Shown here one piece after another: positions 18,361 through 28,102 of a stretch of DNA of 64,000 bases (positions are counted from its first letter, which is position 1; every line of letters begins with the position of its first letter). The DNA comes from CAVQBC01 sp963848415 (lineage in GTDB: Bacteria; Actinomycetota; Thermoleophilia; Solirubrobacterales; Solirubrobacteraceae). The DNA lies in the NCBI GenBank assembly GCA_963848415.1, contig CAWKDN010000001.1:3100001-3164000 (forward strand), in the 5' to 3' direction. Below the pieces are notes generated by a model. It saw only the letters and a list, made by a program, of their open reading frames with translations, searched no databases and was not told the DNA's origin. The position numbers were made by a program, and so were the translations under genes.

Positions 18361-19049
18361 CGGCGGCGGCCGAAGCGCTCTTCCGGCGGGATCTCGCTGG
18401 CGCCGACGTGCTCGTCGAGCCAGGCCTCGACCGGGTCGAGCGCTTGCCAGGTGGCGGTCACATGCTCGAGCGCCTTCTGTGTGTCGGTCGCGTCGCGCGC
18501 GTCGAGGCTGCGCCCGCCGGCGAGCATCTTGTGGCGCAGGAGCTTCACGCGCGGGTGGTCGCGCGCGAACCCGCGCGGCGCGGTCTTGAGCTCCTCGCCG
18601 AAGACCGACACGCCGTCGGCTTCGAGCTGGTCGACGACCGCGACGAGCGGCTCGCCGCTGTCCTCGTCGGCCACCGCCGCGCGGAAGCGGGTCAGCTGGT
18701 CGGCGGCGAAGTAGTGATAGCCGGCGCCGGCGAACAGCCCGTCGGCCGACAGCTCGGCGTACAGGGCGCCACCGGCGCGGCCCGGGCGCTCCTGCAGCAG
18801 CCCGTAGGTCGCGGTCTTGTAGGGCGACTTGTCGGCCGAGAAGCGCACGTCGCGGTTCTGGCGGAACATCCGCAGCGTGCCGCCGAAGTCGTCGGCGGAC
18901 AATTGCACGAGCATCGCCTCCAGCGCGCCGCGGACGTGCTCGTCGTAGACGGCGCGGTGGGCGTGGAAGTACTCGCGCGAGTTGTCGCGCTCGAGCCCGG
19001 CGAACCAGGCGAACGTCTCGGGGCTGAAGCCGGTGAAGGCCGCCGTCAC
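18357..19049 (-). CDS. DUF2461 family protein
   Basis: This 230-residue soluble protein has the DUF2461 landmarks FTGFSPETFAWFAGLERDNSREYF at the N-terminus, RQNRDVRFSADKSPYKTATYG near residue 60 and GGALYAELSADGLFAGAGYH near residue 95. The family is widespread and conserved but without a proven activity. The start is a GTG at 19049. It is convergent with the LysE gene and divergent from the TIM44-like gene. Confidence 0.88.
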   Translation of the reverse strand: MTAAFTGFSPETFAWFAGLERDNSREYFHAHRAVYDEHVRGALEAMLVQLSADDFGGTLRMFRQNRDVRFSADKSPYKTATYGLLQERPGRAGGALYAELSADGLFAGAGYHYFAADQLTRFRAAVADEDSGEPLVAVVDQLEADGVSVFGEELKTAPRGFARDHPRVKLLRHKMLAGGRSLDARDATDTQKALEHVTATWQALDPVEAWLDEHVGASEIPPEERFGRRR

Positions 19050-19107
19050 GGCGCCAGATGTCGAGCAAGGGGGGCGAATCCGCGGGCCATGGCACTACCC
19101 TAGATAC

Positions 19108-20463
19108 ATGCGGATCCGCACCCTGTCCCTGACCATCTTTCTCCTGCTCGCCGCCGCGCCGATCGCGCTGGCCCGGCCGGGCGGTGGCAGCTCCGGCTTC
19201 GGCGGCGGCGGTGGTGCGCGCAGCGGCGGCGGTGGTGGGGGCGTCGGAGGCGGCGGCGGTGGCTTCGGCGGGCCGATCATCGTCGGCGGCCTGGGCCTCG
19301 GCTTCTTCGTGCTGATCTTCTTCGTGCTGCTGTTCGTGATGATGACCGTGATCCGCAGCGGCGTGCTGGCCCGGCGCCAGGCGCAGCGCCGCGAGGCGCG
19401 CGCCCGCCGGATCGAGCTGGCCTCCGCCGAGGCGGCCGACGACGATCCGGCCTTCGCGGCCGACCATGTCAAGGCCGCCGCGGCCGAGCTGCACGGCGCG
19501 ATCATCGAGGCCTGGACCAAGCGCGATCGCCGTTCGCTCGGCCGGCTGCTCGGGCCCGACCTGCTGGTCGAGTGGCAGCGCCGCATGGACGACTTCGACC
19601 GCCGCGGCTGGCACAACGCCACGCGCGTCGTGCGCGGCCCGCGGGTCGAGTACGTCGGCATGGTCAACCGCGCCGACGACGCCGACGACCGCGTCACCGT
19701 CCGCATCGAGGCGGTCCTGCACGACGTCGTGACGACCCGCAGCGGGCACACGCTGCAGCAGTCGCGCGACGGCTCGGAGACCGCGCTGCAAGCCGAGTTC
19801 TGGACGCTCGGCAAGCGCGACGGCCGCTGGATCCTGCTCTCGATCGAGCAGGACGCCGAGGGCTCGCATCACCTCGACGCGCCGATCGTCGCCTCGCCGT
19901 GGGGCGACGACGACCGCCTGCGCGACGAGTCGCTCACCGAGCTCGCCGTCGCCGACGCCATCCCGGACGACCAGGTCGCCGAGGTCGCCGATCTCGACTT
20001 CGACGGCGACGCCCGCACCGCGGCGATGGACCTCTCGATGGTCGACGGGCGCTTCGCCCCGGCGGTGCTCGAGGCCTCCGCGCGCCGGGCCGTTGCGGCC
20101 TGGGCCGAGGCCGTCGACGGCGACGACGCGGCGCTGGAGGCGATCGCCCTGCCGGCGGCCGTCCGCGCGCTGCTGCACCCGGACGGCACCGACCGCACGC
20201 GGCTCGTCGTGCGCGGCCCGAACCTGCGCGCGCTGCGCATCACCGGCCTGGACGCCGCCGCCGACCCGCCGCGGATGTCGGTCGAGGCCGAGCTCAGCGG
20301 GCGCAAGTACGTCGAGGACCGCGACACGGCCGCGATCCTGTCCGGCAGCCAGGACGGGGCGGTGCTCTTCACCGAGCGCTGGGAGATGGTGCTGGGCGAG
20401 GACTCGAACACGCCCTGGCGGATCGCCGCCACCGCCGCCCCGGCGTCGCTGCCGGGCCGCTAA
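19108..20463 (+). CDS. TIM44-like domain membrane protein
   Basis: This 451-residue protein contains a signal sequence (1-21), a glycine/serine-rich run (about 22-54), one strong membrane helix (about 57-80), a basic juxtamembrane segment and two TIM44/NTF2-like alpha-beta domains (about 125-260 and 325-445). Bacterial Tim44-like proteins are thought to sit at the membrane. Both domains end in the typical aromatic strand (FWTLGKRDGRWILLSIEQ; FTERWEMVLGEDSNTPWRIAA). TACCCT lies 6 nt before the ATG, giving a leaderless start. Function unproven. Confidence 0.75.
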   Translation: MRIRTLSLTIFLLLAAAPIALARPGGGSSGFGGGGGARSGGGGGGVGGGGGGFGGPIIVGGLGLGFFVLIFFVLLFVMMTVIRSGVLARRQAQRREARARRIELASAEAADDDPAFAADHVKAAAAELHGAIIEAWTKRDRRSLGRLLGPDLLVEWQRRMDDFDRRGWHNATRVVRGPRVEYVGMVNRADDADDRVTVRIEAVLHDVVTTRSGHTLQQSRDGSETALQAEFWTLGKRDGRWILLSIEQDAEGSHHLDAPIVASPWGDDDRLRDESLTELAVADAIPDDQVAEVADLDFDGDARTAAMDLSMVDGRFAPAVLEASARRAVAAWAEAVDGDDAALEAIALPAAVRALLHPDGTDRTRLVVRGPNLRALRITGLDAAADPPRMSVEAELSGRKYVEDRDTAAILSGSQDGAVLFTERWEMVLGEDSNTPWRIAATAAPASLPGR

Positions 20464-20477
20464 CGTTCCCCGGGCCG

Positions 20478-21515
20478 ATGGCCCAGACCAAGCGCAAGCG
20501 CCGCTCCAAGCACCGTGGCACCGCCGCGGGCAACATCGAGGCGCGCGGGCGCACCGGCCGCAAGCCCACCGCCGCCGAGCAGAAGAAGGCCGACCGGTCT
20601 TCCTCTCGCGAGGCGCGGCTGTGGCGCGAGCCCAGCTGGAAGAACGCGGCGATGCGCGCCGGCCTGGCCGCCGCGCTGCTGTTCGCCTTCACCCAGCTCG
20701 GCCTCGGTCCGGAGGTGCCCATCGAGCAGGCGCTGCTGCTGTGCGTGCTGGCGATGGTCATCTACGTGCCGCTCGGCTACTACTTCGACCGCTTCATCTA
20801 CACCCGCCGCATGCGCAAGCGCGACGGCGGCGGGCCCGCCCGCCCGGCCGGGCGCGGCGCCAAGCAGTACGACGTGGACGTCCGGATGCTCACCGTCGGC
20901 CCGGTGGCCGAGAACTGCTTCATCGCCCGTCCCGACGGCGGTGACCGCGCGATCGTGATCGACCCGGGGGAGGAGGCGCCGCGGATCGAGGCCGCGATCG
21001 CGGACCTCGGCGTGCCGGTCGAGGCGATCCTGCTCACCCACACCCACTTCGACCACATCGGGGCGGTCGCGCCGCTCGCCCGCGCGACGGGCGCGCCGGT
21101 GTACTGCCCGGCGCTCGAGACCTTCGTGCTGGCCGACATCAACCGCTACGTGCCGTGGCCGGAGTTCGGCCCGTTCGAGAGCTACGAGGCGGACGAGACG
21201 ATCAGCGGCGGCGAGCGGCTCGAGCTGGCGGGCTTCGAGATCGACGTCATCTTCACCCCCGGCCACTCGCCCGGGCACGTGAGCTTCTCGCTGCCGTCCG
21301 AGCGCGCGCTGTTCTCCGGCGACGTGCTCTTCCGCGGCTCGATCGGCCGCACCGACCTCCCCGGCGGCGACATGGCCGTGCTGATGGGCTCGATCGCCGA
21401 CCTGCTCTCCCGCCTGCCGGACGACACGCGCGTGCTGCCCGGCCACATGGGGGAGACCACGCTCGCGGCCGAGCGGGCGACCAACCCCTTCCTGCGCGAG
21501 CTCGCGGCCAGGTGA
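20478..21515 (+). CDS. Membrane-anchored metallo-beta-lactamase-fold hydrolase (fusion)
   Basis: Two modules are read in one 345-residue frame. Residues 1-130 are a very basic N-terminus followed by two membrane helices (about 58-72 and 78-97). Residues 133-345 form a complete glyoxalase-II-like metallo-beta-lactamase domain with LTHTHFDHIGA (HxHxDH, about 186), FTPGHSPGH, LFSGDVLF and VLPGHMGETT. The hydrolase part begins naturally at GTG 20873 (VDVRMLTVGPVAENCF), so two genes fused by loss of a stop, or by sequence error, is possible. It is coupled to hisS by a 4-bp overlap. Confidence 0.8.
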   Translation: MAQTKRKRRSKHRGTAAGNIEARGRTGRKPTAAEQKKADRSSSREARLWREPSWKNAAMRAGLAAALLFAFTQLGLGPEVPIEQALLLCVLAMVIYVPLGYYFDRFIYTRRMRKRDGGGPARPAGRGAKQYDVDVRMLTVGPVAENCFIARPDGGDRAIVIDPGEEAPRIEAAIADLGVPVEAILLTHTHFDHIGAVAPLARATGAPVYCPALETFVLADINRYVPWPEFGPFESYEADETISGGERLELAGFEIDVIFTPGHSPGHVSFSLPSERALFSGDVLFRGSIGRTDLPGGDMAVLMGSIADLLSRLPDDTRVLPGHMGETTLAAERATNPFLRELAAR

Positions 21516-22755
21516 GCGACCGCCTCCAGGCTCCGCGCGGTACGTTCGACGTGCTGGGCGACGCGGCGCTCGCCCGCACGGCGATCGAGACGGCCGCCCG
21601 CAGCATCCTCGAGCGGGCCGGCTACACGCGCATCGAGACCCCGGTCTTCGAGGCGACCGCCCTGTTCGCGCGCGGGGTGGGGGAGTCCACCGACGTCGTG
21701 CAGAAGGAGATGTACAGCTTCGACGACGGCGGCGGCACGTCGGTCACCCTGCGGCCCGAGGGCACCGCGCCGGTGTGCCGCGCGTTCCTCGAGCACGGGA
21801 TGCACAAGCAGCCGCTGCCGGTGAAGCTGTGGTACTGGTCGAGCTTCTTCCGCCGCGAGCGCCCGCAGCAGGGCCGCTTCCGCCAGTTCTGGCAGATCGG
21901 CGCGGAGGCGATCGGCTCCGACGACCCGGCCGTCGACGCCGAGTCGATCCTGCTGCTGGCCGAGCTGCTCGAGGCGGTCGGGGTGCGCGAGGCGCGGCTG
22001 CGGCTCTCGAGCCTCGGGACGCCGGAGACCCGCGCCGCCTACCGGACCGAGCTGCAGGACTACCTGCGAGGCCACGCCGATCGTTTGTCGCCCGACGTCC
22101 GCGAGCGGATCGAGCTCAACCCGCTGCGCGCCTTCGACGCCGACCACCCGGGCACGCGCGAGGTCATGGCCGGCGCGCCGCTGCTGCTCGACCGCCTGAC
22201 CGACGACGACCGCGAGCACTTCGCGGCGGTGCGCGAGCTGCTCGACGCCGCCGACGTGACCTACGAGGTCGACCCGGCGCTGGTCCGCGGCCTGGACTAC
22301 TACACGCGCACGGTGTTCGAGTTCACCTCGGACGCCCTCGGCGCCCAGAGCGGCCTCGGCGGCGGCGGGCGCTACGACGGGCTGATGGAGCAGATCGGCG
22401 GCCCGCCGACGCCCGGCATGGGCTGGGCGGCCGGCGTCGAGCGGATCCTGCTCGCCGCCCCGCCGCCGCCGGTCGCGCCCGTGCCGCTCGACCTCTTCGT
22501 CGCCTTCGCGAAGGCCGACTACCGCCCGGCCGCCTACCGCCTCGCCGCCGACGCCCGCCGCGCCGGCCACGCCGCCCGGCTCGAGCTCGCGGGCCGCTCG
22601 CTGAAGGGCCAGCTCAAGCAGGCCGACCGGGCGGGCGCGCGCTTCGTGGCGATCCTCGGCGACGAGGGCACCGCGCTGAAGGACATGGAGACCGGCGAGC
22701 AGCGCACCGTCGAGCCCGACACCGTCATGCACTTCATCCGGCGGCGGGATGTACG
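21512..22755 (+). CDS. hisS: Histidyl-tRNA synthetase
   Basis: This class II synthetase charges tRNA-His. Motif 1 is TPVFEATALFARGVGE, and motif 2 is the GTAPVCRAFLEHG and FRRERPQQGRFRQFWQIGAEAIG region (about residues 85-130). The histidine-specific loop is LVRGLDYYTRTVFEF (about 262), motif 3 is GMGWAAGVERILL (about 307), and the anticodon-binding domain ends with KDMETGEQ. It begins at GTG 21512, 4 bp inside the upstream gene. No stop codon is visible at the expected end: the frame runs directly into aspS. About 413 residues up to that point is normal HisRS length, so a base error near 22745 is the likely reason. Confidence 0.92.
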
Positions 22756-24550
22756 ATGCGCGCCGCCGCGGGCCAACCAGTACCGCGACGCGTGGGCCGG
22801 CGCGCTCGACGCCGCGCGCGTCGGCGAGCAGGTCCGCGTCGCCGGCTGGGTCAACCGCCGCCGCGACCACGGCGGGCTGATCTTCATCGACCTGCGCGAC
22901 CGCACCGGCGTGCTGCAGCTCGTCTTCCACCCCGAGACGGCGCCCGAGGCCTTCGCGCTGGCCGAGCGGCTGCGGCCCGAGCACGTCGTCAGCGCCGCCG
23001 GCGAGCTGGTCCGCCGCGAGCCCGGGACGGTCAACCCGCGCCTGGCCACCGGCGAGATCGAGCTGTCGGTCACGGCGGCCGAGCAGCTCGCGGAGTCGCC
23101 GACGCCGCCGTTCCCGATCGACGAGGACGGGCCGATCGACGAGGTCCTGCGGCTGCGCAACCGGATGCTCGACCTGCGCCGGCCGGGGATGCAGCACGCG
23201 CTGACGCTGCGCCACACGATCACGCGGGCGATGCGCGAGCACCTCAACGCGCACGACTTCCTCGAGCTCGAGACGCCGATGATCACCCGCTCGACGCCGG
23301 AGGGCGCGCGCGACTTCCTCGTCCCCGCCCGCCAGTCGCCGGGGACGTTCTACGCGCTGCCGCAGTCCCCGCAGCTCTTCAAGCAGCTGCTGATGATGTC
23401 CGGCTTCGAGCGCTACTACCAGATCGCCCGCTGCTTCCGCGACGAGGCGTTCCGCGCCGACCGCCAGCCCGAGTTCACGCAGCTCGACCTCGAGATGAGC
23501 TTCGTGGACGAGGACGACGTGATCGGCACGATCGAGGGGCTGATGGCGCGCGTGTTCGAGGCCGCCGGCGTTCCCGGTCGCCCCGCCGCCGTGGCCGCGG
23601 ATGGCCTACGACGAGGCGATGGCCCGCTACGGCTCGGACCGCCCGGACGTGCGCTTCGGCCTCGAGATCCGCGACCTCGGCGACGCGCTGGCCGGGACGG
23701 AGTTCAAGGTCTTCGCGGGGGCGCTGTCGTCCGGCGGCGTGGTCCGCGGGCTTCAACGCGGGCGCGCGCGAGCTGGCCGCGCTCGGAGCTCGACACGCTG
23801 ACCGAGCACGCGCGCCGCTTCGGCGCCGGCGGGCTGGTGTGGGCGTTCGTGCTCGAGGACGGCGGCTGGCGCTCGCCGATCGCCAAGTTCCTCTCCGACG
23901 CGGAGCGCGCGGCGGTGACCGAGCGCCTGGCGGCGGGGCCGGGCGACCTGCTGCTGATCGTCGCCGACCGCGAGCGCGTCGCGGCGCCGGTGCTGGGCGA
24001 GCTGCGGCTCGAGCTCGGCCGGCGCTTCGGCCTCATCCCCTCCGACCACCACGAGGTGCTGTGGGTCGTGGACTTCCCGATGTTCGAGTACGACGACGAG
24101 GCCGGGCGCTGGGACGCGCATGCACCACCCCTTCACCGCGCCGCTGGGCGACCTGGCGGATCCGGGCTCGCTGAAGTCGCGCGCGTATGACTTCGTGCTC
24201 GACGGCTCGGAGATCGGCGGCGGGTCGATCCGTATCCATCGCCCCGAGGTCCAGCAGGAGGTCTTCAAGGCGCTCGGGATCTCCGAGCAGGAGGCCGACG
24301 AGCGCTTCGGCTTCCTGCTCGAACGCGCTGCGCTACGGCGCGCCGCCGCACGGCGGCATCGCGCTGGGCATCGATCGCCTGGCGGCGATCGCTGGCCGGC
24401 CGCGACTCCATCCGCGAGGTCATCGCCTTCCCCAAGGCCGCCAGCGGCGCCGACCCGCTCACCGGCGCCCCGGCCGCGGTCGACGCCGAGCAGCTGCGCG
24501 AGATCGGCCTCAAGCTGCTCGCGCCGCCGCAGCCGCCGCCCGAGGCCTGA
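22756..24550 (+). CDS. aspS: Aspartyl-tRNA synthetase, frame broken by about seven insertions
   Basis: This class IIb synthetase is of bacterial type. The N-terminal OB domain has VRVAGWVNRRRDHGGLIFIDLRDRTG; motif 1 is LELETPMITRSTPEGARDF; motif 2 reads ALPQSPQLFKQLLM and RYYQIARCFRDEAFRADRQPEF. The GAD insertion follows (AYDEAMARYGSDRPD...), then MHHPFTAP and motif 3 GGIALGIDRLAA. The frame shifts near 22765, 23575, 23750, 23777, 24119, 24322 (one extra base each) and 24393 (TGGC). Removing these ten bases leaves exactly 595 codons, the standard length. No catalytic residue is lost, so the gene is probably functional. Confidence 0.85.
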
Positions 24551-24571
24551 CCCCCGGAGCCGGTCGCCGGC

Positions 24572-25549
24572 GTGCTGCATGTGCGTCTCATCAGCCCGGT
24601 GGACGACACGCCCGACGTGCGCGCGGTCCTGACCGAGCACCTCGGCGTGACGAACCTGGTGGTGCTGCCCGGCGTGGGAGTCGAGCCCGAAGGCGATCTG
24701 ATCCTCGCCGACGTCGCGCGCGAGTCCGCCAGCGAGGTGCTGCAAGAGCTGCGTGACCTGGGCCTGGAGGAGCACGGCTCGATCGCCGTCGAGGACATCG
24801 ACCTCTCGCTCTCGCGCGCGGCCGATCGGGCGATGGAGCTGGCGCCGGGCGAGGGCTCGGACGCCGTCGTGTGGGAGGACCTCGAGGCGCGCGCGGGCGA
24901 GGAGTCCTCGCTGTCGGGCGCCTACCTCGTGCTCTTCTCGGTGGCGACGACGCTCGCGGGGATCGCGGTCATCCTCGACTCGGCGATCCTGGTCATCGGG
25001 GCGATGATCGTCGGCCCCGAGTTCGGGGCGCTCGCCGGCATCTGCGCGGGCATCGTGCTGCGCCGCTGGCACGTCGTCCGGCGGGCGTCTGTGGCGCTCG
25101 CGGTCGGGTTCGTCGTCGGGATCGCGGCGGCGATCGCGTCCGTGTGGCTGTTCGAGCTGCTCGGGCTCGTCGACTCGGCGGCGCTGTTCGAGCCGCGTCC
25201 CCAGACCGGCTTCATCTACCTGCCCGACGCAATGTCCTTCGTCGTCGCCTTCCTCGCGGGCATCGCGGGGATGCAGGCGCTGACCTCGGCCAAGTCGGGC
25301 GCGGTCCTCGGCGTGCTCGTCTCGGTGACCACCATCCCGGCGGCCGGCAACATCGCCGTCGCGCTGGCCTTCGGGCTCGGCCCGGACCCGGCCGCGCCGC
25401 GGTCGGACTACTTCGATCAGGCGTGGACGTCGACCGAGCAGCTGCTGCTCAACCTGCTGGGCATCGTGCTGGCGGGGACGCTGACGCTCGCGTTGCAGCG
25501 CCGCTTCGCGCCGCGGAGCCGGTTGCGCACGGGCCGGCTGCGCGGATAG
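24572..25549 (+). CDS. DUF389 membrane protein
   Basis: This 325-residue protein has an N-terminal soluble ferredoxin-like domain of about 110 residues (VLHVRLISP..., GVTNLVVLPG) and then about six membrane helices carrying the DUF389 core: SGAYLVLFSVATTLAGIAVI, SAILVIGAMIVGPEFG and ALTSAKSGAVLGVLVSVTTIPAA. The family is often annotated as a hydrophobic TIGR00341-type protein with no proven substrate. It starts with GTG 21 bp after the aspS stop, so it may share that transcript. Confidence 0.85.
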   Translation: MLHVRLISPVDDTPDVRAVLTEHLGVTNLVVLPGVGVEPEGDLILADVARESASEVLQELRDLGLEEHGSIAVEDIDLSLSRAADRAMELAPGEGSDAVVWEDLEARAGEESSLSGAYLVLFSVATTLAGIAVILDSAILVIGAMIVGPEFGALAGICAGIVLRRWHVVRRASVALAVGFVVGIAAAIASVWLFELLGLVDSAALFEPRPQTGFIYLPDAMSFVVAFLAGIAGMQALTSAKSGAVLGVLVSVTTIPAAGNIAVALAFGLGPDPAAPRSDYFDQAWTSTEQLLLNLLGIVLAGTLTLALQRRFAPRSRLRTGRLRG

Positions 25550-25558
25550 GTTCGGCCC

Positions 25559-26706
25559 ATGCGCATCCTCGTCGCCTGCACGCGGGGCGCGGGGCACTTC
25601 AACCCGCTCGTGCCCTTCCTCGATGCCGGCCGGCGCGCCGGGCACGACGTGCTGGTCGTCGGGCCGCCGGACCTCGCCGATCGGGTCGCGCGAGCCGGCT
25701 ACGAGTTCTGGGCCGGGGCGGCTCCGCCCGACGCAGAGCTCGGCCCGGTGTGGGCGCAGGTTCCCACCGCCTCCTCCGAGGAGGCCGAGCGGCTGGTCAT
25801 CGCGAGATCTTCGCGACGCTGAACGTGCGCGCGATGCTCCCGGGGCTGCGCGCCGCGGTGGGCGAGTGGCGGCCAGACGTCATCCTGCGCGATCCCGCGG
25901 AGTTCGCCTCGGCGGTGGTCGCCGACGAGACGGGCCTCCCGCACGTCCAGGCGGGGATCCACCTCGCCGAGGCCTACCGAGAGATGATGTCGATCGCCGC
26001 GGAGGCGGTCGACGCGTGGGCGGGCGGGCTGACGGACCGCATCCTCGCGGCGCCGTCGGTGACGTTGTTCCCGGCGTCGCTCGAGGACCCGGACGTGCCT
26101 GCGCTGCCGGGGATTCACCGCTTCCGCGACCCCGCCGCCGAGGCGCCGGCGCGGCCGCTACCGGACTGGTGGCCCGGCGACGAGCGGCCGCTCGTCTACG
26201 TGAGCTTCGGCAGCCAGGTCGCCGGCACGCCGTTCGCGGCGCCGATCTACGACGTGGCGCTCGAGGCGGTGGCCGGCCTGCCGGCGCGCGTGCTGCTCAC
26301 GACCGGCACCGACGACGGCCGGTTCGCCGCTTCCGGCCCGCACGTGCACGTCGAGCAGTGGGTGCCGCAGGCCGATGTCCTCGGGCACGCGCGCGCCGTG
26401 GTATGCCACGGCGGCGCGGGCACGACGCTCGGCGCGCTGGCCGCCGGCGTCCCGCTCGTGATCACGCCGCTGTTCGCCGATCAGCCGCACAACGCCCGCC
26501 GCGTGGCCGCGGTCGGCGCCGGCCTCGTCGTCGAGCCGGACGAGCCGGGCGCCATGCGCAGCGCGGTCGATCCCGCGACCCTGCGCGAGGCGATCGAGGC
26601 CGTGCTGGCCGACGGTGCCTACGCCCGATCCGCCGGCGCCATCGCCGAAGAGATCCGTGCGCTGCCGCCCGTCGACGAGGCGCTCAGCGTGCTGGCCGCG
26701 GCTTAG
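25559..26706 (+). CDS. GT1/MGT-type glycosyltransferase, frame broken once
   Basis: This UDP-sugar-dependent glycosyltransferase has the GT-B fold. The N-terminal domain shows RILVACTRGAGHFNPLVPFL. The C-terminal nucleotide-sugar site shows PLVYVSFGS (about residue 208), EQWVPQADVLGHARAVVCHGGAGTTLGALAAGVPLVI and PLFADQPHNARRVAAVGAG. The frame changes near 25801, best explained by one missing base; repaired length is 382. Members glycosylate small molecules such as macrolides, sterols or carotenoid derivatives; the acceptor is unknown here. TAGGTT ends 6 nt before the ATG (leaderless). Confidence 0.85.
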
Positions 26707-26775
26707 TCACGAACCTGCGCGACCGCCGCGCCGAGCCCGAGCGCCAGCGCAACCGGGTTGATCACTGAAGCATCG

Positions 26776-26845
26776 TTGACCAATTGGTGCACCGGTCGTA
26801 GGATCGCCCTCGGCGCGCCACCCAGGGCTGAGCAGGGGCTCAGCC
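26776..26845 (+). promoter_or_regulatory. Promoter with palindromic operator and leader hairpin
   Basis: TTGACC (26776-26781) and TAGGAT (26799-26804) are separated by 17 bp, a near-ideal housekeeping promoter. The perfect palindrome ACCAATTGGT (26779-26788) overlaps the -35. The predicted transcript then contains a perfect 8-bp stem, GGCTGAGC/GCTCAGCC, with a 4-nt loop (26826-26845). Confidence 0.6.
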
Positions 26846-26940
26846 GGTCATGGAGTTCAGGCCCCCACCGGGGTCCGATCCAGACGCTCCAGAACCCGGT
26901 GCCGGCGCAGGGCAACTCGCTGGTGCGAAACGTGGAGGAC

Positions 26941-27363
26941 ATGGAGTCCTTCACGCGCCAGCGCGTCGCGCGGGCGCGACTGGCGGTGGACAACTCGCTG
27001 CGGCTGATCGCCCAGGAGATGCTCTCGGCGAGCTACTGGATGGAGGTCCGCAAGGCCCAGAACCCGAGCCGCTCGTTCGGCGGCCCGCCGGCGGCGGCGC
27101 TCGCGGCGCTGCGGGCGGTCGTGCCGTGGCAGGCCGCGCCGGACAGCCGGCCCGAGCTGCCGCTGGGCGACCTGGTCTGGATCTTCATGCAGGCCAACCC
27201 CGCCGGCGCGTTCATGGGCGCCGACGCGGCGGAGCCGGGCTCTGAGGTGCGGGCCGCGACGCGGCGCGCCATCTCGCGGGTGCGGAGCCGGCGCGCGGTG
27301 CTGGAGGGGCTCGCGAAGGAGCGGGTCCCCGCCCCGTCGGCCGGGATCGCCCGTCAGGGCTGA
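26941..27363 (+). CDS. Hypothetical helical protein
   Basis: This 140-residue protein starts MESFTRQRVARARLAVDNSLRLIAQEMLS and is rich in Arg, Ala and amphipathic helices, with a short segment LPLGDLVWIFMQANPAGAFMG (about residues 76-96) that looks like a partly buried helix. No membrane anchor, nuclease or DNA-binding signature is certain. A strong promoter with operator lies 140 bp upstream. The start could be a few codons earlier (GTG 26932). Its 3' end faces a winged-helix-type gene across 17 bp. Confidence 0.55.
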   Translation: MESFTRQRVARARLAVDNSLRLIAQEMLSASYWMEVRKAQNPSRSFGGPPAAALAALRAVVPWQAAPDSRPELPLGDLVWIFMQANPAGAFMGADAAEPGSEVRAATRRAISRVRSRRAVLEGLAKERVPAPSAGIARQG

Positions 27364-27380
27364 CGTCCCGTGGCCACCGC

Positions 27381-28056
27381 TCAGCTCGTCGCGGCCAGCC
27401 GCGGCGGCTGGGCGGTGCTGCCGCGCGAGGACGGCCTCGGCCTCCTCGACCGCCCGTTCGGTCCGGCTGAGCTCGGCGGTCAGCTCGGCCCGGCGGGCGC
27501 GGACGGCGGCCAGGTCGCCGGACGCGGACGTGAGCGCGCGCAGCTCCTGCTGGAGGCGGGCGAGCTTCGTCCGCAGGCGCTGGGGAGCGGACGGGTCGAG
27601 CTCGTAGACGCCGGCGCGCGTGCCCTTGCGGATCACCGGCGAGCGGCTGAGCTGGGTGAGGAAGACGGCCAGCGGGTCCTTGCCGGCGATCTCGTAGCCG
27701 GCCGCGCACACGGCGGCGAACCACTCGCGGTAGTGCAGGGCCTCGGGGCGGTCCGGGTGGGCGAGCAGCACCTCGACGGCGGTGCGCCGGATGGCCGGGC
27801 CGCGGAGCGTGCCGGCGGGGGCCGCGAGCGGGACGGGAGTGGGCGCGGGGGTCGCGTCGCGCGGCGGGCCGACGAGCCGGTCGAGCAGCCCGTCGCGCTC
27901 GTCGAGCTCGCGCAGCGCGGCCTCGATGCGCGCCAGCTCCTCGCGCAGCTCCTCCCGCGTGGTGAGCAGCCGGCGCCGGTGGCGGCCGAGCTCGTCGCGC
28001 TCGGCGGACGCCGCGCGACGCAGCCTGGAGGTGGGGGTGAGGGCGGGCGGGGCCAT
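27381..28056 (-). CDS. Coiled-coil protein with winged-helix-like central domain, frame broken near its end
   Basis: N-terminal residues 10-60 form a long charged coiled coil (RDELGRHRRRLLTTREELREELARIEAALREL). Residues about 90-155 resemble a winged helix: IRRTAVEVLLAHPDRPEALHYREWF, AGKDPLAVFLTQLSRSPVIRKG, TRAGVYELD. A second coiled coil follows to about residue 215. The open frame runs on for 500 bp opposite the neighbouring gene. Removing one base near 27423 gives TAQPPRLAATS and a stop at 27381, i.e. 224 residues, which I take as the real end. The role is unknown; a DNA-associated regulator is plausible. Confidence 0.6.
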
Positions 28057-28102
28057 CGACTGGGGCGGTTGTACCGGGCGCGCCGGACCGGTGCCCAGCT
28101 TG

